Source: Bacteroidota bacterium (GTDB lineage: Bacteria > Bacteroidota > Bacteroidia > Flavobacteriales_D > Crocinitomicaceae). From it: a DNA stretch of 64,000 nucleotides. The stretch covers positions 1-64,000 of the forward strand of contig JAJRQQ010000106.1 in NCBI GenBank assembly GCA_024280155.1, read 5' to 3'. Positions 1 to 10,080 of this stretch are shown one piece after another. The translations under genes and the position numbers were made by a program. Numbering within the stretch: position 1 is the stretch's first letter; each line of letters starts with the position of its first letter. A model generated the notes under the pieces. It did not search any database. It was given only the letters and a program-made list of their open reading frames with translations, and was not told the DNA's origin.

Positions 1-1
1 C

Positions 2-2326
2 AGTCTTTGCGCTATAGCCGGTCAACCCTGTGTGAAATTAAGATTTTATGGAAGACCTTATTATGGTGAACCAAACTATCCTGATTATTATAAATTTGCC
101 TTCGATAACATTGAAATTAGAGATGGACCTGATGTGGGCGTCATTGCATACATTGATCCTGTAAATTCAGGTTGTTTATATAGCGGAACTCAAAATGTAA
201 CCGTTGAAGTATATAACTTTGGGTGTAATGTAATTTCTAATGTACCGGTAACCTCTAACGTTTCTGGTGTTTTAAACACAACCTTAACAGGAACAGTTCC
301 TGGTCCAATCCCAGCAGGGGGGTCTGTAAATTATACTTTCCCTACAACAATTGACATGACACCAATTGGGACATATAATTTCACTTCATTCTCTAATTTA
401 TCTGGAGATAATGTAAACTTTAATGATACCAACTACCTAACAATTGATGTCAATCAAATAACAATAAATACATTCCCATATTTTGAAGATTTCAATTCTG
501 GACCTGGTTATTGGATTCCAAGTGGCTCTAATCCACCATTGAATGGAGGAAGGAATTTTATTTTAAACCCTCTTCCATACCTCAATGGACCTCAAGGACA
601 TGGAGATTCTTGGTATGTGGAAACAACAACATCAAATAATGGAACTTATATTTGGGTGGAAAGTCCTGTTTTTGATTTTACAAGTATTACAAATCCTAAA
701 ATGTTATTTGACATTAAACATTCATTACACATTTCTGATTTCTTTAATGTTCAATATACCATTGACGGTGGAAACACTTGGACAAAACTTGGAACAGCGG
801 CTGACCCATATTGGTATAACCAAACCAACGATTGGAAAAATAGTCATTCAAACCCAGTAGATGAATGGACAACTGTAGAAATTCCCTTATGTAATTTAAT
901 TGGACAAAATTGTGTGAAATTTAGAATTTACGGAAGACCTTATTATGGAAATCCATCTTATCCTGATTATTACAAATTTGCCTTTGATAATTTCCATATC
1001 ACTGCTACGCCTATTGATGCAGAGATTCTCTACACAGCAGGTTGTTTTGGAAGTGAATATGCTTTAGATGTAACCGTATTTAATAATGACCTACTCTGTT
1101 TAACTTCTCCAGACATTAACTCTATTGATATTAGCTATACAATTGACGGTGGTGCTACGATTACACAAAACTTTTCCGGGTTAAGTATCCCTTTTGGGCA
1201 AAGTGGCACTGTAACTATTCCAAATATCACCATTCCAACAAGTAGTAGCACCGTAGTTGTTTGGGGAAGTAACCCTAACGGACTCACTGATCAAATCTGG
1301 GAAAATGATACATTGATAGTTAACACATCAAATTGGCCAAACTGTAATGACTATTGTTCAAATGCAATTGGAGTAGGAATTGGTTCTACGACGATTAGTC
1401 AAACCTCAAACGCAACGGTTAATCCAGGAATAGACCCTCCTTTTCCTTGTGGTAATCCAACACTTGAAAACACTGTTTGGTATTATTTCACTACCGATTC
1501 TGTTGGTGGAAATGTAACGGTTTCATTCTTAAACACAGTTTGTAGTCCTTCTAGTAATGGAATACAAGTCTCTATCAATGAAATTAACGGAGCGCCTTGT
1601 GACACTGCGAATTATACAAATGTCTATTGTGCAAATAACGGAAATATCAATGATATCGTTTGGGGACCTGTTTTACTTCCTCCAAACACAGCTTATTACA
1701 TCACAATTGATGGTTATGCAGTAAATGACTGTGTGTTTGATTTAGATATTCAGGGAGCGATTATTCCATTACCAATTGAATTGTTTGAATTCAACGGAAA
1801 TTGTTCAGGTAATGCTGTGACTATAAATTGGTCAACTGCAACAGAAAACAATAATGATTATTTTGAGTTACAACGTTCTGAAAATGGACAAGACTATACA
1901 ACCATTGCAAATATTGATGGGGCAGGTTCCTCCATTGATGTTCAAACATATTCCTTTAGAGATGACCTTCCAATCAATGGTGTTGGTTATTACAGATTAA
2001 AACAGGTGGACTTTAATGGGGATTATACTTTTACAGAGGTAGTCGCTGTTGATTGTGAAAATGATGTAGAAAATGTAGAATTGTTTCCAAATCCATCTGA
2101 GGGTAATTCTTACTTAAACATTCAACGTCAAAAGAGTAAAAATGCTACAATTCAAATTTTTAACATGGATGGAAAAATAATCTTTGAAGAAAGAATTGTA
2201 TTATCAAAAGAACTGACAACGTATGCTTTAAATCAAAAAGGAATTGAAGCTGGAATTTATACTGTTGTTATTCAATTGGATGAAGAAAAATTCATCAAAA
2301 AATGGATGATTGTTAGTAAATTATAA
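2..2326 (+). CDS. T9SS type A sorting domain protein with repeated domains; 5' end truncated by the window
   Basis: Frame is open to the left edge: codons before the called GTG read SLCAIAGQPCVKLRFYGRPYYG, matching the internal repeat PLCNLIGQNCVKFRIYGRPYYG. C-terminus ...ELFPNPSEGNSYLNI...GIYTVVIQLDEEKFIKKWMIVSKL is typical of T9SS sorting domains. Confidence 0.85.
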   Translation, partial: SLCAIAGQPCVKLRFYGRPYYGEPNYPDYYKFAFDNIEIRDGPDVGVIAYIDPVNSGCLYSGTQNVTVEVYNFGCNVISNVPVTSNVSGVLNTTLTGTVPGPIPAGGSVNYTFPTTIDMTPIGTYNFTSFSNLSGDNVNFNDTNYLTIDVNQITINTFPYFEDFNSGPGYWIPSGSNPPLNGGRNFILNPLPYLNGPQGHGDSWYVETTTSNNGTYIWVESPVFDFTSITNPKMLFDIKHSLHISDFFNVQYTIDGGNTWTKLGTAADPYWYNQTNDWKNSHSNPVDEWTTVEIPLCNLIGQNCVKFRIYGRPYYGNPSYPDYYKFAFDNFHITATPIDAEILYTAGCFGSEYALDVTVFNNDLLCLTSPDINSIDISYTIDGGATITQNFSGLSIPFGQSGTVTIPNITIPTSSSTVVVWGSNPNGLTDQIWENDTLIVNTSNWPNCNDYCSNAIGVGIGSTTISQTSNATVNPGIDPPFPCGNPTLENTVWYYFTTDSVGGNVTVSFLNTVCSPSSNGIQVSINEINGAPCDTANYTNVYCANNGNINDIVWGPVLLPPNTAYYITIDGYAVNDCVFDLDIQGAIIPLPIELFEFNGNCSGNAVTINWSTATENNNDYFELQRSENGQDYTTIANIDGAGSSIDVQTYSFRDDLPINGVGYYRLKQVDFNGDYTFTEVVAVDCENDVENVELFPNPSEGNSYLNIQRQKSKNATIQIFNMDGKIIFEERIVLSKELTTYALNQKGIEAGIYTVVIQLDEEKFIKKWMIVSKL

Positions 2327-2352
2327 ATTGAAAAGAAGGGTTAGGAGATTAC

Positions 2353-2451
2353 TTAATCCTTCTTTCTCATTTTAAATGCCAACCAAATCGCTCCGACTAA
2401 AAGATGCAGCATTACAATTCCAAAAATAATATACGGCCATTTGTTTCCCAT
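2353..2451 (-). CDS. 32-aa single-pass membrane small protein MGNKWPYIIFGIVMLHLLVGAIWLAFKMRKKD (not in ORF track)
   Basis: Intact ATG-to-TAA ORF on the minus strand in an otherwise empty intergenic space; one hydrophobic helix and a basic tail. Confidence 0.5.
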   Translation of the reverse strand: MGNKWPYIIFGIVMLHLLVGAIWLAFKMRKKD

Positions 2452-2532
2452 TTTTCTTTTTTTGAGGTGCTTTTGTAAAGATATTAATTCTCTTTCAATT
2501 AAACTTTATATCTTGTACCCGATATTTAACCT

Positions 2533-4245
2533 ATGAGAAAAATCGAGCCCAAAAAAGAATACGATGTCGTCATTATTGGCGGTGGAATTAGTGGATTAAC
2601 TTCTGCGGCATTGTTTCGTCGTGCAGGATTAACGTGTTGTTTGTTAGAAATGGACAATCGTCCTGGGGGTTATTTAGCCGGTTTTCGGAGAAAGGATTTT
2701 CGTTTTGATTCTGCCATACATTGGTTAAATTACTGTGGTGAAGACGGATTGGTGACGAAAATTTTCAAAATTATTGGAAACGATTACCCAAAGTGTGAGC
2801 AACAACACAATATTCGCCGATTTGTCAGTGATGAGTACGATTACATGGTCACCGACCAACCCGATGAACTCAAAAAACAATGGATAGCAGAATTTCCTGA
2901 AGATGCAAAAGGAATAAATAAATTCTTTCGTGATGCAAAAAGAATTGCAAAATCATTTGAGAATTATTCGAATTTAAGTCGAACAATGAAAACCATGAGT
3001 TGGTATGAAATCCCTTTTCATGGCATAAAAATGTTGCGATTTGCAATTCCTTTTATTCCCCATTTAAAATATGCTGGCAATGAAGGGTTGGAAAAAGGGC
3101 TTTCAAAATATTTCTCCAATAAAAAATTACACCGTGTTTTTAGTTCAGAACCTGATTTACTCTCTTGTTTAATCCCAATTTCTTGGGCATACTCAAAGAA
3201 TTTTCAATTGCCTCCAAAAGGTGGTTCTCAAAGTTTCCCAGAGTGGTTATTGCATTCTATAGAAGAAATGAAAGGCGATGCATTTTTTAAATCAAAGGTA
3301 ACAGAGGTTCTTGTTGAAAACAATGAAGCAAAAGGCGTTCGTTTCGATCATCGTGATAAACAATTTGAAATTAAAAGTAAATATGTTATCGCTGCTTGTG
3401 ATGCAGAAACATTGTTTGAAAAAATGCTTCCTAAGAATGCAATTCCACAAGAAATAATAACTAAAATACAAGATGCTCCAATGTATTCTTCAGCAATGAC
3501 AGTTGCATTAGGATTAGACTGCCCAGCAGAGGACCTTGGATTTGGAGAAGAAGTTATTTATTTAGCTGATTCCCACGAAGAAAGAAAAAAGCTAGGAAAA
3601 GGAGACCCACACACGAGTGGAATTCACATTTTAGCTTCAACCGTTAGAGATAAAACGCTTGCCCTACCTGAGCACGGAACAGTAACTATACTTATTCCTG
3701 CTTGGTTGGACGAAAATAACACTTGGGGTTGTGAAATAGATGAAAATGGAAATTATATTCGAGGAGAAGAATACAATAGAATCAAACAAGAATATGCTGA
3801 TATTCTCATCGATCGAGTACAAAATAAATTAACGCCAAATTTAAGAGATCACATTATTTATTGCGACATTGCTACACCAATAACACATTTACGTTATACC
3901 GGAAATAAAAATGGAACAATGATGGGGCATAAACCAGGGAAAGAAAACTATAAATCAGGTGTTGCATCTTATTCTACACCTGTGAAGAATTTATTACTGA
4001 GTGGACATTGGGCAGATCTTGGTGGTGGAGTTCCGGTTGCAGTGAAATCTTCCATCAATACAACTTTGATGGTGTTGAAAAAAGAGAACAAAAAAGCTTT
4101 TCGTCTTTTTGCAAAATTTATGGATGGAAAAATAGATGTTGATACTATTAATTCTTCAACAGATTTAACCCCATATTCAAACAATTGGGAAATTGAACCC
4201 ACTCCAGCTGAAAAGAAAATGAAACGTCGAGAACAGGAGGATTAA
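2533..4245 (+). CDS. Phytoene desaturase/carotenoid isomerase-like NAD(P)/FAD-dependent oxidoreductase
   Basis: N-terminal dinucleotide-binding motif VVIIGGGISGLTSAALFRRAG; CrtI/CrtISO-like length and C-terminal LLLSGHWADLGGGVPVAVKSS. Confidence 0.8.
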   Translation: MRKIEPKKEYDVVIIGGGISGLTSAALFRRAGLTCCLLEMDNRPGGYLAGFRRKDFRFDSAIHWLNYCGEDGLVTKIFKIIGNDYPKCEQQHNIRRFVSDEYDYMVTDQPDELKKQWIAEFPEDAKGINKFFRDAKRIAKSFENYSNLSRTMKTMSWYEIPFHGIKMLRFAIPFIPHLKYAGNEGLEKGLSKYFSNKKLHRVFSSEPDLLSCLIPISWAYSKNFQLPPKGGSQSFPEWLLHSIEEMKGDAFFKSKVTEVLVENNEAKGVRFDHRDKQFEIKSKYVIAACDAETLFEKMLPKNAIPQEIITKIQDAPMYSSAMTVALGLDCPAEDLGFGEEVIYLADSHEERKKLGKGDPHTSGIHILASTVRDKTLALPEHGTVTILIPAWLDENNTWGCEIDENGNYIRGEEYNRIKQEYADILIDRVQNKLTPNLRDHIIYCDIATPITHLRYTGNKNGTMMGHKPGKENYKSGVASYSTPVKNLLLSGHWADLGGGVPVAVKSSINTTLMVLKKENKKAFRLFAKFMDGKIDVDTINSSTDLTPYSNNWEIEPTPAEKKMKRREQED

Positions 4246-4277
4246 TTGTACCTTTGCAGCATATAATACATACTGAT

Positions 4278-6020
4278 ATGCTACACAAAATTATTTTCTC
4301 CTTATTCATCCTTATTTCTGTATCAAGTTTTTCGCAAACAGATACCATTTCAATCATGTCCTATAACTTATTAAATTTTCCAGATGGAAGTTCAATTTGC
4401 GGTACAAATACTCACGTTCAAAATCGTTTTGACACATTAAGAAAAATCATTGGTTATTCTCAACCTGACATTTTTGTTGCCTGCGAAATTCAAAATCAAA
4501 AAGGAGCAGACAGTATTTTAAATCGGTCGTTGAATGTTTTTGGAACAACTAATTATTCTGCCGCGAATTTTCACAATAACACAAATAGTTCGCAAGGTTT
4601 ACACAATATGTTGTATTATAATTCCGATAAATTAATTCTTCTTTCTCAGGATGTAATTCCGACAAGTGTTCGTGACATTGACCATTATGTTTTATACTGT
4701 AACGACCCTAATTTGGGTAACTTCTTCGATACTACGTTTATTGAGATTTATATGTGCCACTTAAAAGCAGGAAGTTCATCTTCTAGTCAATCTACAAGAA
4801 ATACACAAATAACTTTATTACGCAACTACATCGATACACGCCCTCAAGATAGACATCATTTTGTGTGTGGTGATTTGAATGTATATCGAAGTAATGAAGC
4901 TGGTTATCAAACTTTAACAGCAGGAGGATTAAATCCAATGCAAGATCCCATAAATTCTCCAGGAAACTGGAATAATAATAGTTCTTATGCAAATATTCAC
5001 ACACAATCGACTAGAACTTCTGGTGGTTTAGATTGTGGCGCTTCGGGTGGAACGGATGATCGATTTGATCAAATATTATTCTCCAACAATCTATTTTCAG
5101 GTGTAAATGATTTAAAATACATTTCAGGAAGTTATGATGCTGTAGGAAATGATGGAAATCATTATAATTCTAGTTTGCTTTCTAACCCAACAAATACACA
5201 ATACCCAGACAGTGTGGTGAAAGCATTGTATTATATGTCTGATCACATGCCTGTTTTTCTAAAAACATTGGTTACTTATCCAACAAGCAATGGACTAGCA
5301 TTAAATCCTTCACAAACTCCTGTTTCTTGTTTTGGTGAGAATGATGGATCTGCAACAGTTCAACCAAATGCCGGTCAAGCACCATACACATATTTATGGG
5401 ATGCAAATGCTGGTAATCTAACCACACAAACAGTTACAAATTTAGCTACAGGAATGTACTGTGTCACAGTAACAGACAATCTTGGAGAAGTAGATAATGT
5501 GTGTGTTTACGTTCCTTCACCTTCTGAAATTCAAACCACACCTTTTTTAACCGCTGAAACAGATAATTGCAACGGTTCAGCGGCTGTTCTCGTTTCAGGT
5601 GGACAATCTCCTTATTCTTATAGTTGGAATGACCCAATGAATCAAACTACTGCGAATGCAACAGGTCTATGTTCGGGTAATTATACTGTAACGATAACAG
5701 ACAATATCGGATGCACAACAACACAAGATGTAACTATTCAGAACAACACCAGTGGAATTGAAGAATTATCTTTAGCTTCCTTTAATATTTCTCCCAACCC
5801 TTTTCAGAATGAAATAAAAATTACTGTAGAAGAACGTATTGGAGAAGTTCAACTCCAACTGAAAAACGTTCTGGGCAAAGAAATTCTAACATCTATAATC
5901 AATGTTTCAAAAAATGGCCAAGAATTTGTATTGCCACTTGAAAAGTTACCAAAAGGCATTTATTTCATTACATTCATTGTTGAAAATAAGTCTTTTACAA
6001 AAAGAATGATTAAAAATTAA
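4278..6020 (+). CDS. Secreted endonuclease/exonuclease/phosphatase-family protein with SprB-like repeats and T9SS C-terminal domain
   Basis: Signal peptide MLHKIIFSLFILISVSSFSQ; EEP motifs (MSYNLLNFP, VCGDLNVY, SDHMPV); repeats CFGENDGSATVQPNAGQAPYTYLWD; C-term NPFQNEIKITVEE...KRMIKN. ATG 4278 preferred over TTG 4254; TACCTTTG (-7 like) at 4249-4256. Confidence 0.8.
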   Translation: MLHKIIFSLFILISVSSFSQTDTISIMSYNLLNFPDGSSICGTNTHVQNRFDTLRKIIGYSQPDIFVACEIQNQKGADSILNRSLNVFGTTNYSAANFHNNTNSSQGLHNMLYYNSDKLILLSQDVIPTSVRDIDHYVLYCNDPNLGNFFDTTFIEIYMCHLKAGSSSSSQSTRNTQITLLRNYIDTRPQDRHHFVCGDLNVYRSNEAGYQTLTAGGLNPMQDPINSPGNWNNNSSYANIHTQSTRTSGGLDCGASGGTDDRFDQILFSNNLFSGVNDLKYISGSYDAVGNDGNHYNSSLLSNPTNTQYPDSVVKALYYMSDHMPVFLKTLVTYPTSNGLALNPSQTPVSCFGENDGSATVQPNAGQAPYTYLWDANAGNLTTQTVTNLATGMYCVTVTDNLGEVDNVCVYVPSPSEIQTTPFLTAETDNCNGSAAVLVSGGQSPYSYSWNDPMNQTTANATGLCSGNYTVTITDNIGCTTTQDVTIQNNTSGIEELSLASFNISPNPFQNEIKITVEERIGEVQLQLKNVLGKEILTSIINVSKNGQEFVLPLEKLPKGIYFITFIVENKSFTKRMIKN

Positions 6021-6025
6021 AATCA

Positions 6026-7240
6026 ATGAAAAAAACTCTACTATTCATCATAATATCTTTTATTGTTTCATTTTCTTGGGGGCAAAACATCGATGACAAT
6101 CGAATTTCATTTTCATTTACCCAATATCCTTTAATCAATATTGAAGAAGATTTCCGCACGTATGAAATTCGAGTTGAACATGGTTATGAGCAATCCAATC
6201 AAGACAGTTTAACACTTTTAGAAGCGAAGAAAGAACAATATGCTCGAACTTATACTGAGTATAAACAAAGGAGAGATCAAATTGAGATTGCTTATTTAAA
6301 AAGATTAGCAGAATGGCAAAAAAGAGAAAATGCTAACTCAACAACCCAAACCCCTCCACCAAATCCTAAACCAAAACCACCCGTTTACCCTACACCACCG
6401 GATTATTCAAGTATATTAAACCCTATATTGAGTTCTTCTTTTACGGATGCAAGCACAAATCAAGTCATCAACATTGAAGGTTTTAAAAAAGGATTAGGCG
6501 GTTCAATTCTTACCGTTGATATACAAGCCATTCGAAATATTCGAATTACGATGAAAAAGAGTGGTTCTGGTGCAAAAACAAAATATAAATATACGTGTGA
6601 ATACCAACTACCGATTGTGGTACGATTTGAAACCCCAACAAATGGTGTTGTACTAGAAGAAACTGTTCTTCAAAATACTCAAAGCTATCAAATGAAAAAA
6701 TATAAAAGCCAATATGAGTTTGATGTTTATTGGTTACAGAATAAAGAACAGTTTTACAGAGAACTTGAAGCTTATGCAAGAAGAAGAGCATTAAATGAAG
6801 TAAATACCTTTCTCAATGACCAATTAGGTTATGTTGTTAAAACTCGTTCTACTGAAATATACGCTGTAAAACGATTTAAAGGATACGATTATTCTGACTT
6901 CAATCATGCACATGCAACAACAGTTACAGCTCTTCAAAAAGTGGGTAATGATATGGAACATGAATCTGCAATAGATGATTTAGAAAAAGCATTGAAAGAA
7001 TGGCAAGCTATTCTGTATGAAAGCACCCCTTCTGATAAAAAAGCACGCGTAAATAAAAAAGTTACGGCAGTTGTTCGATGCAACATAGCTGAAATTTTAT
7101 TTTGGTTGAACCGTTTTGAAGAGGTTAGAACAGAAGTCAACCTTGCTGAAAACTCTGGAGTAATGAAAGCTAAAAATCACGCAAGAGCTGTTAAAAACTT
7201 CTATGAAGACCAAGAAAGAAGGTGGTACGTCTTTCATTAA
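6026..7240 (+). CDS. Hypothetical secreted protein with Pro-rich linker
   Basis: Signal peptide MKKTLLFIIISFIVSFSWGQ; TTQTPPPNPKPKPPVYPTPP linker; no family recognised. Confidence 0.6.
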   Translation: MKKTLLFIIISFIVSFSWGQNIDDNRISFSFTQYPLINIEEDFRTYEIRVEHGYEQSNQDSLTLLEAKKEQYARTYTEYKQRRDQIEIAYLKRLAEWQKRENANSTTQTPPPNPKPKPPVYPTPPDYSSILNPILSSSFTDASTNQVINIEGFKKGLGGSILTVDIQAIRNIRITMKKSGSGAKTKYKYTCEYQLPIVVRFETPTNGVVLEETVLQNTQSYQMKKYKSQYEFDVYWLQNKEQFYRELEAYARRRALNEVNTFLNDQLGYVVKTRSTEIYAVKRFKGYDYSDFNHAHATTVTALQKVGNDMEHESAIDDLEKALKEWQAILYESTPSDKKARVNKKVTAVVRCNIAEILFWLNRFEEVRTEVNLAENSGVMKAKNHARAVKNFYEDQERRWYVFH

Positions 7241-7311
7241 AAAAAATAATTTTTATTATTCCGAAATAATGTTTTATTTTTGACGTTCAATAAGTTACAA
7301 AACCCATTTAT

Positions 7312-7521
7312 ATGAAACTTTTACTTTCCATTTTTATTGTTCTATTCTCATTCATCTCTTCTGCAGAAACGATGACAGAGCTTTCTCCTCAAAACAATCA
7401 AGAAATTGAAGCTGTTATTTCTTTTGATAAAAGAAAAAAGAAAGCGCGTAAACAACGAAGAATGAACAAGAAAAGAAAAAGAAAGTGTAAACAATTTGGA
7501 AGCAAAAGTTACGCTGGATAA
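7312..7521 (+). CDS. Small secreted, strongly basic protein (69 aa)
   Basis: Signal peptide then DKRKKKARKQRRMNKKRKRKCKQFG; TATTTTTG (-7 like) at 7275-7282. Confidence 0.55.
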   Translation: MKLLLSIFIVLFSFISSAETMTELSPQNNQEIEAVISFDKRKKKARKQRRMNKKRKRKCKQFGSKSYAG

Positions 7522-7542
7522 ATTTCAAAAACTTCTATTAAC

Positions 7543-7844
7543 ATGATTAAATCAACGGTTGTTTCACTTGCATTTATTGCAATCAGTTTCTTTTCTTTTT
7601 CTCAAAAAGAAAGTGAAAACATTTTAAAATATATTCAAGCTTGCGAAACTTGTAATGAAGTTATCATGATTTCTGCAGGATTAGAAAAAAATATACCGGA
7701 GCTTGGTTTGAAAATGTTAAAATTGAAGACGGCTACCTTGTTTTTACAAAAGGGACTTTAGTTCATCGTTGGAATATGGAAAAATTTGTGTTCATCGAAG
7801 AAAACAGTAAATACTTTCGCATCTATTTAGAACAAGCACGTTAA
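7543..7844 (+). pseudogene. Small secreted protein gene with -1 frameshift (or programmed frameshift) at A7 run 7685-7691
   Basis: Frame 0 gives MIKSTVVSLAFIAISFFSFSQKESENILKYIQACETCNEVIMISAGLEKN; after the A7 run the -1 frame gives YTGAWFENVKIEDGYLVFTKGTLVHRWNMEKFVFIEENSKYFRIYLEQAR* ending at 7844. Confidence 0.65.
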
Positions 7845-7904
7845 TCGGGTTATTTCTATTTCATTTCACATTTTCTTGTATCTTTAGTCATTCAAATTTG
7901 AACT

Positions 7905-9266
7905 ATGGCTAAGGTAAAATCTGCTTTTTTTTGTCAAAACTGTGGGCATGAAGCCCCAAAATGGTTAGGAAAATGTCCTTCTTGTAACGAATGGAATACA
8001 TTTGTTGAAGAAATCATTGAAAAACAGGTTCCACAAGTAGTTGCTTTTTCTAAATCGAAAAGTACAGCAACTCCAATGTCATTAAATGATATTAAGCCTC
8101 AAGAACACAATCGTATTCAACTCAATGATGCTGAAATTAACCGTGTTTTAGGCGGAGGGTTAGTCTTAGGTTCACTTGTATTATTCGGTGGAGAACCTGG
8201 TATTGGTAAATCTACTTTACTCTTACAAATGGCCGTTACCATGAAGGGTTTAAAAGTTCTTTACGTTTCTGGGGAAGAAAGCGAGCAACAAATAAAAATG
8301 CGTGCAGAAAGAATTGGCGGTTCGAATGATGAATGTTACATTCTTACCGAAACCAACATTCAAAACATCTTTAAGCAAGCCGAGAAAATACAACCTCAAG
8401 TACTTGTTATTGATTCTATACAAACACTTTTTTCTAATCAAATAGAAAGTTCACCGGGGAGTATTTCTCAAATTAGAGAAACCACAGCTCAATTGCTTCG
8501 TTATGCAAAACAAACGAATGTTCCTGTGTTTCTAATTGGTCACATTACCAAAGAAGGCTCTCTTGCTGGTCCGAAAGTATTGGAACACATGGTGGATGCA
8601 GTTCTGCAATTTGAAGGAGATCGGAATCACGTTTATCGATTACTTCGTTCCATTAAAAATCGTTTTGGTAGTACAAATGAATTGGGAATTTATGAAATGC
8701 TCGGAACAGGTTTACGACAAGTGGAAAATCCTTCTGAAATTCTCATCACAAATGCTGACGCAAGTTTAAGTGGTATTTCTATTGGTGCTACTTTAGAAGG
8801 AATGCGACCGATGTTAATAGAAGTCCAAGCACTTGTTAGCACAGCAGCATACGGAACACCTCAACGTTCTTCTACAGGGTTTGATAGTAAACGATTGAAT
8901 ATGTTATTGGCGGTGATGGAAAAACGCTGTGGATTTAAACTTGGAGCAAAAGATGTTTTCTTAAACATTGCTGGTGGAATAAAAGTCGATGACCCAGCGA
9001 TTGATTTAGCAGTTGTTGCAGCAGTACTTTCTTCGAATGCGGATATGCCAATTCCTAAAAACATTGCTCTTTCTGCAGAATTAGGACTTTCTGGAGAAGT
9101 GCGTCCGGTAAACCGTATCGATCAACGAATTTACGAAGCAGAAAAACTTGGCTTTGATAAAATCATTCTATCAACATACAACAAAGGAATTCAGCAATCG
9201 GACTATAAAATAGAATTGGTCATGTGTGGGAAAATTACGGAGGTTGTGAAAGCTTTGTTTACTTAA
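7905..9266 (+). CDS. radA: DNA repair protein RadA/Sms
   Basis: Zn finger CQNCGHEAPKWLGKCPSC, Walker A GGEPGIGKSTLL, KNRFGSTNE motif, Lon-like C-terminus. Confidence 0.97.
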   Translation: MAKVKSAFFCQNCGHEAPKWLGKCPSCNEWNTFVEEIIEKQVPQVVAFSKSKSTATPMSLNDIKPQEHNRIQLNDAEINRVLGGGLVLGSLVLFGGEPGIGKSTLLLQMAVTMKGLKVLYVSGEESEQQIKMRAERIGGSNDECYILTETNIQNIFKQAEKIQPQVLVIDSIQTLFSNQIESSPGSISQIRETTAQLLRYAKQTNVPVFLIGHITKEGSLAGPKVLEHMVDAVLQFEGDRNHVYRLLRSIKNRFGSTNELGIYEMLGTGLRQVENPSEILITNADASLSGISIGATLEGMRPMLIEVQALVSTAAYGTPQRSSTGFDSKRLNMLLAVMEKRCGFKLGAKDVFLNIAGGIKVDDPAIDLAVVAAVLSSNADMPIPKNIALSAELGLSGEVRPVNRIDQRIYEAEKLGFDKIILSTYNKGIQQSDYKIELVMCGKITEVVKALFT

Positions 9267-10069
9267 AAAAACAAACTCAACCCCATCAATCCTATCGTTC
9301 CATCAATTAACCCTGCGCAATAAAAATCTCCTCTTTTTTCGTTCATCAGTAAAAGAAGAAACAACTGGATTATTATACTTATTACGAATAAAATATTTAT
9401 TCTTAAAGATGGCTCAATCGAGGTTATAATGAAAAAGAAAACGATGAGTAAGAGCACAGAAAGAATTTTAGCAAACTTTATCCCCATAATTTGAGGGATT
9501 GTTTTTTGGCTTGGAGAATCATATTTAATGTCTCGAATATCGAAAGGAATAGTTACCGCAAGAACGTAACAATAAAAAGCAAAAGTGTATTCCTGTCTAA
9601 AGGATACAATACTTTCATTTAATAAAGGAAATAGGATGAGAACAATCACCCACGATAAGGCAATTAAATGAATTTTTATAAAAGGCAATTCTCGCATGTT
9701 TCTCCCTTTTATCCTCACAACATAAAGAATAGAAATGCACCCTGTTAGAATAAATAAAAAATAGATTGTAGTAATATTTTGATCTAAAAAAAAGAACAAT
9801 CCTGTTGAGAATAAAGAACAAATAAACACAAATGCAATTAAAATTTTGTGATGAATTTTGACCCAGGTGAGCCATTCCGTTTCCTTATTTTCTTTCGCTT
9901 TAAATATTCGTTGTCCGTTATAAACCGCTAAAGTTGAGAAAAAAGAAAACAAACCGTATAGTACCCAATTTTCGATTTCTTGTTGGTAACAAAACCCTGC
10001 TGAAAGAAATCCAGCAGAAAAAGCGACGACTAAATTGGTATAAATAAGATAAGTCAAAAATCGCTTCAT
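9263..10069 (-). CDS. UbiA-like polytopic membrane protein
   Basis: Multiple TM helices; YNGQRIFKAKENKE and DIRDIKYDSPSQKTIPQIMG resemble UbiA-family motifs; stop overlaps the convergent radA stop. Confidence 0.5.
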   Translation of the reverse strand: MKRFLTYLIYTNLVVAFSAGFLSAGFCYQQEIENWVLYGLFSFFSTLAVYNGQRIFKAKENKETEWLTWVKIHHKILIAFVFICSLFSTGLFFFLDQNITTIYFLFILTGCISILYVVRIKGRNMRELPFIKIHLIALSWVIVLILFPLLNESIVSFRQEYTFAFYCYVLAVTIPFDIRDIKYDSPSQKTIPQIMGIKFAKILSVLLLIVFFFIITSIEPSLRINILFVISIIIQLFLLLLMNEKRGDFYCAGLIDGTIGLMGLSLFF

Positions 10070-10080
10070 CTTCTTTGAGT

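Noticed and set aside
585-860. Overlapping 91-aa + strand ORF and the many antisense/overlapping ORFs of 60-107 aa in the track
   Set aside because: All lie inside strongly supported genes in another frame, have low-complexity composition and show no recognisable motifs.
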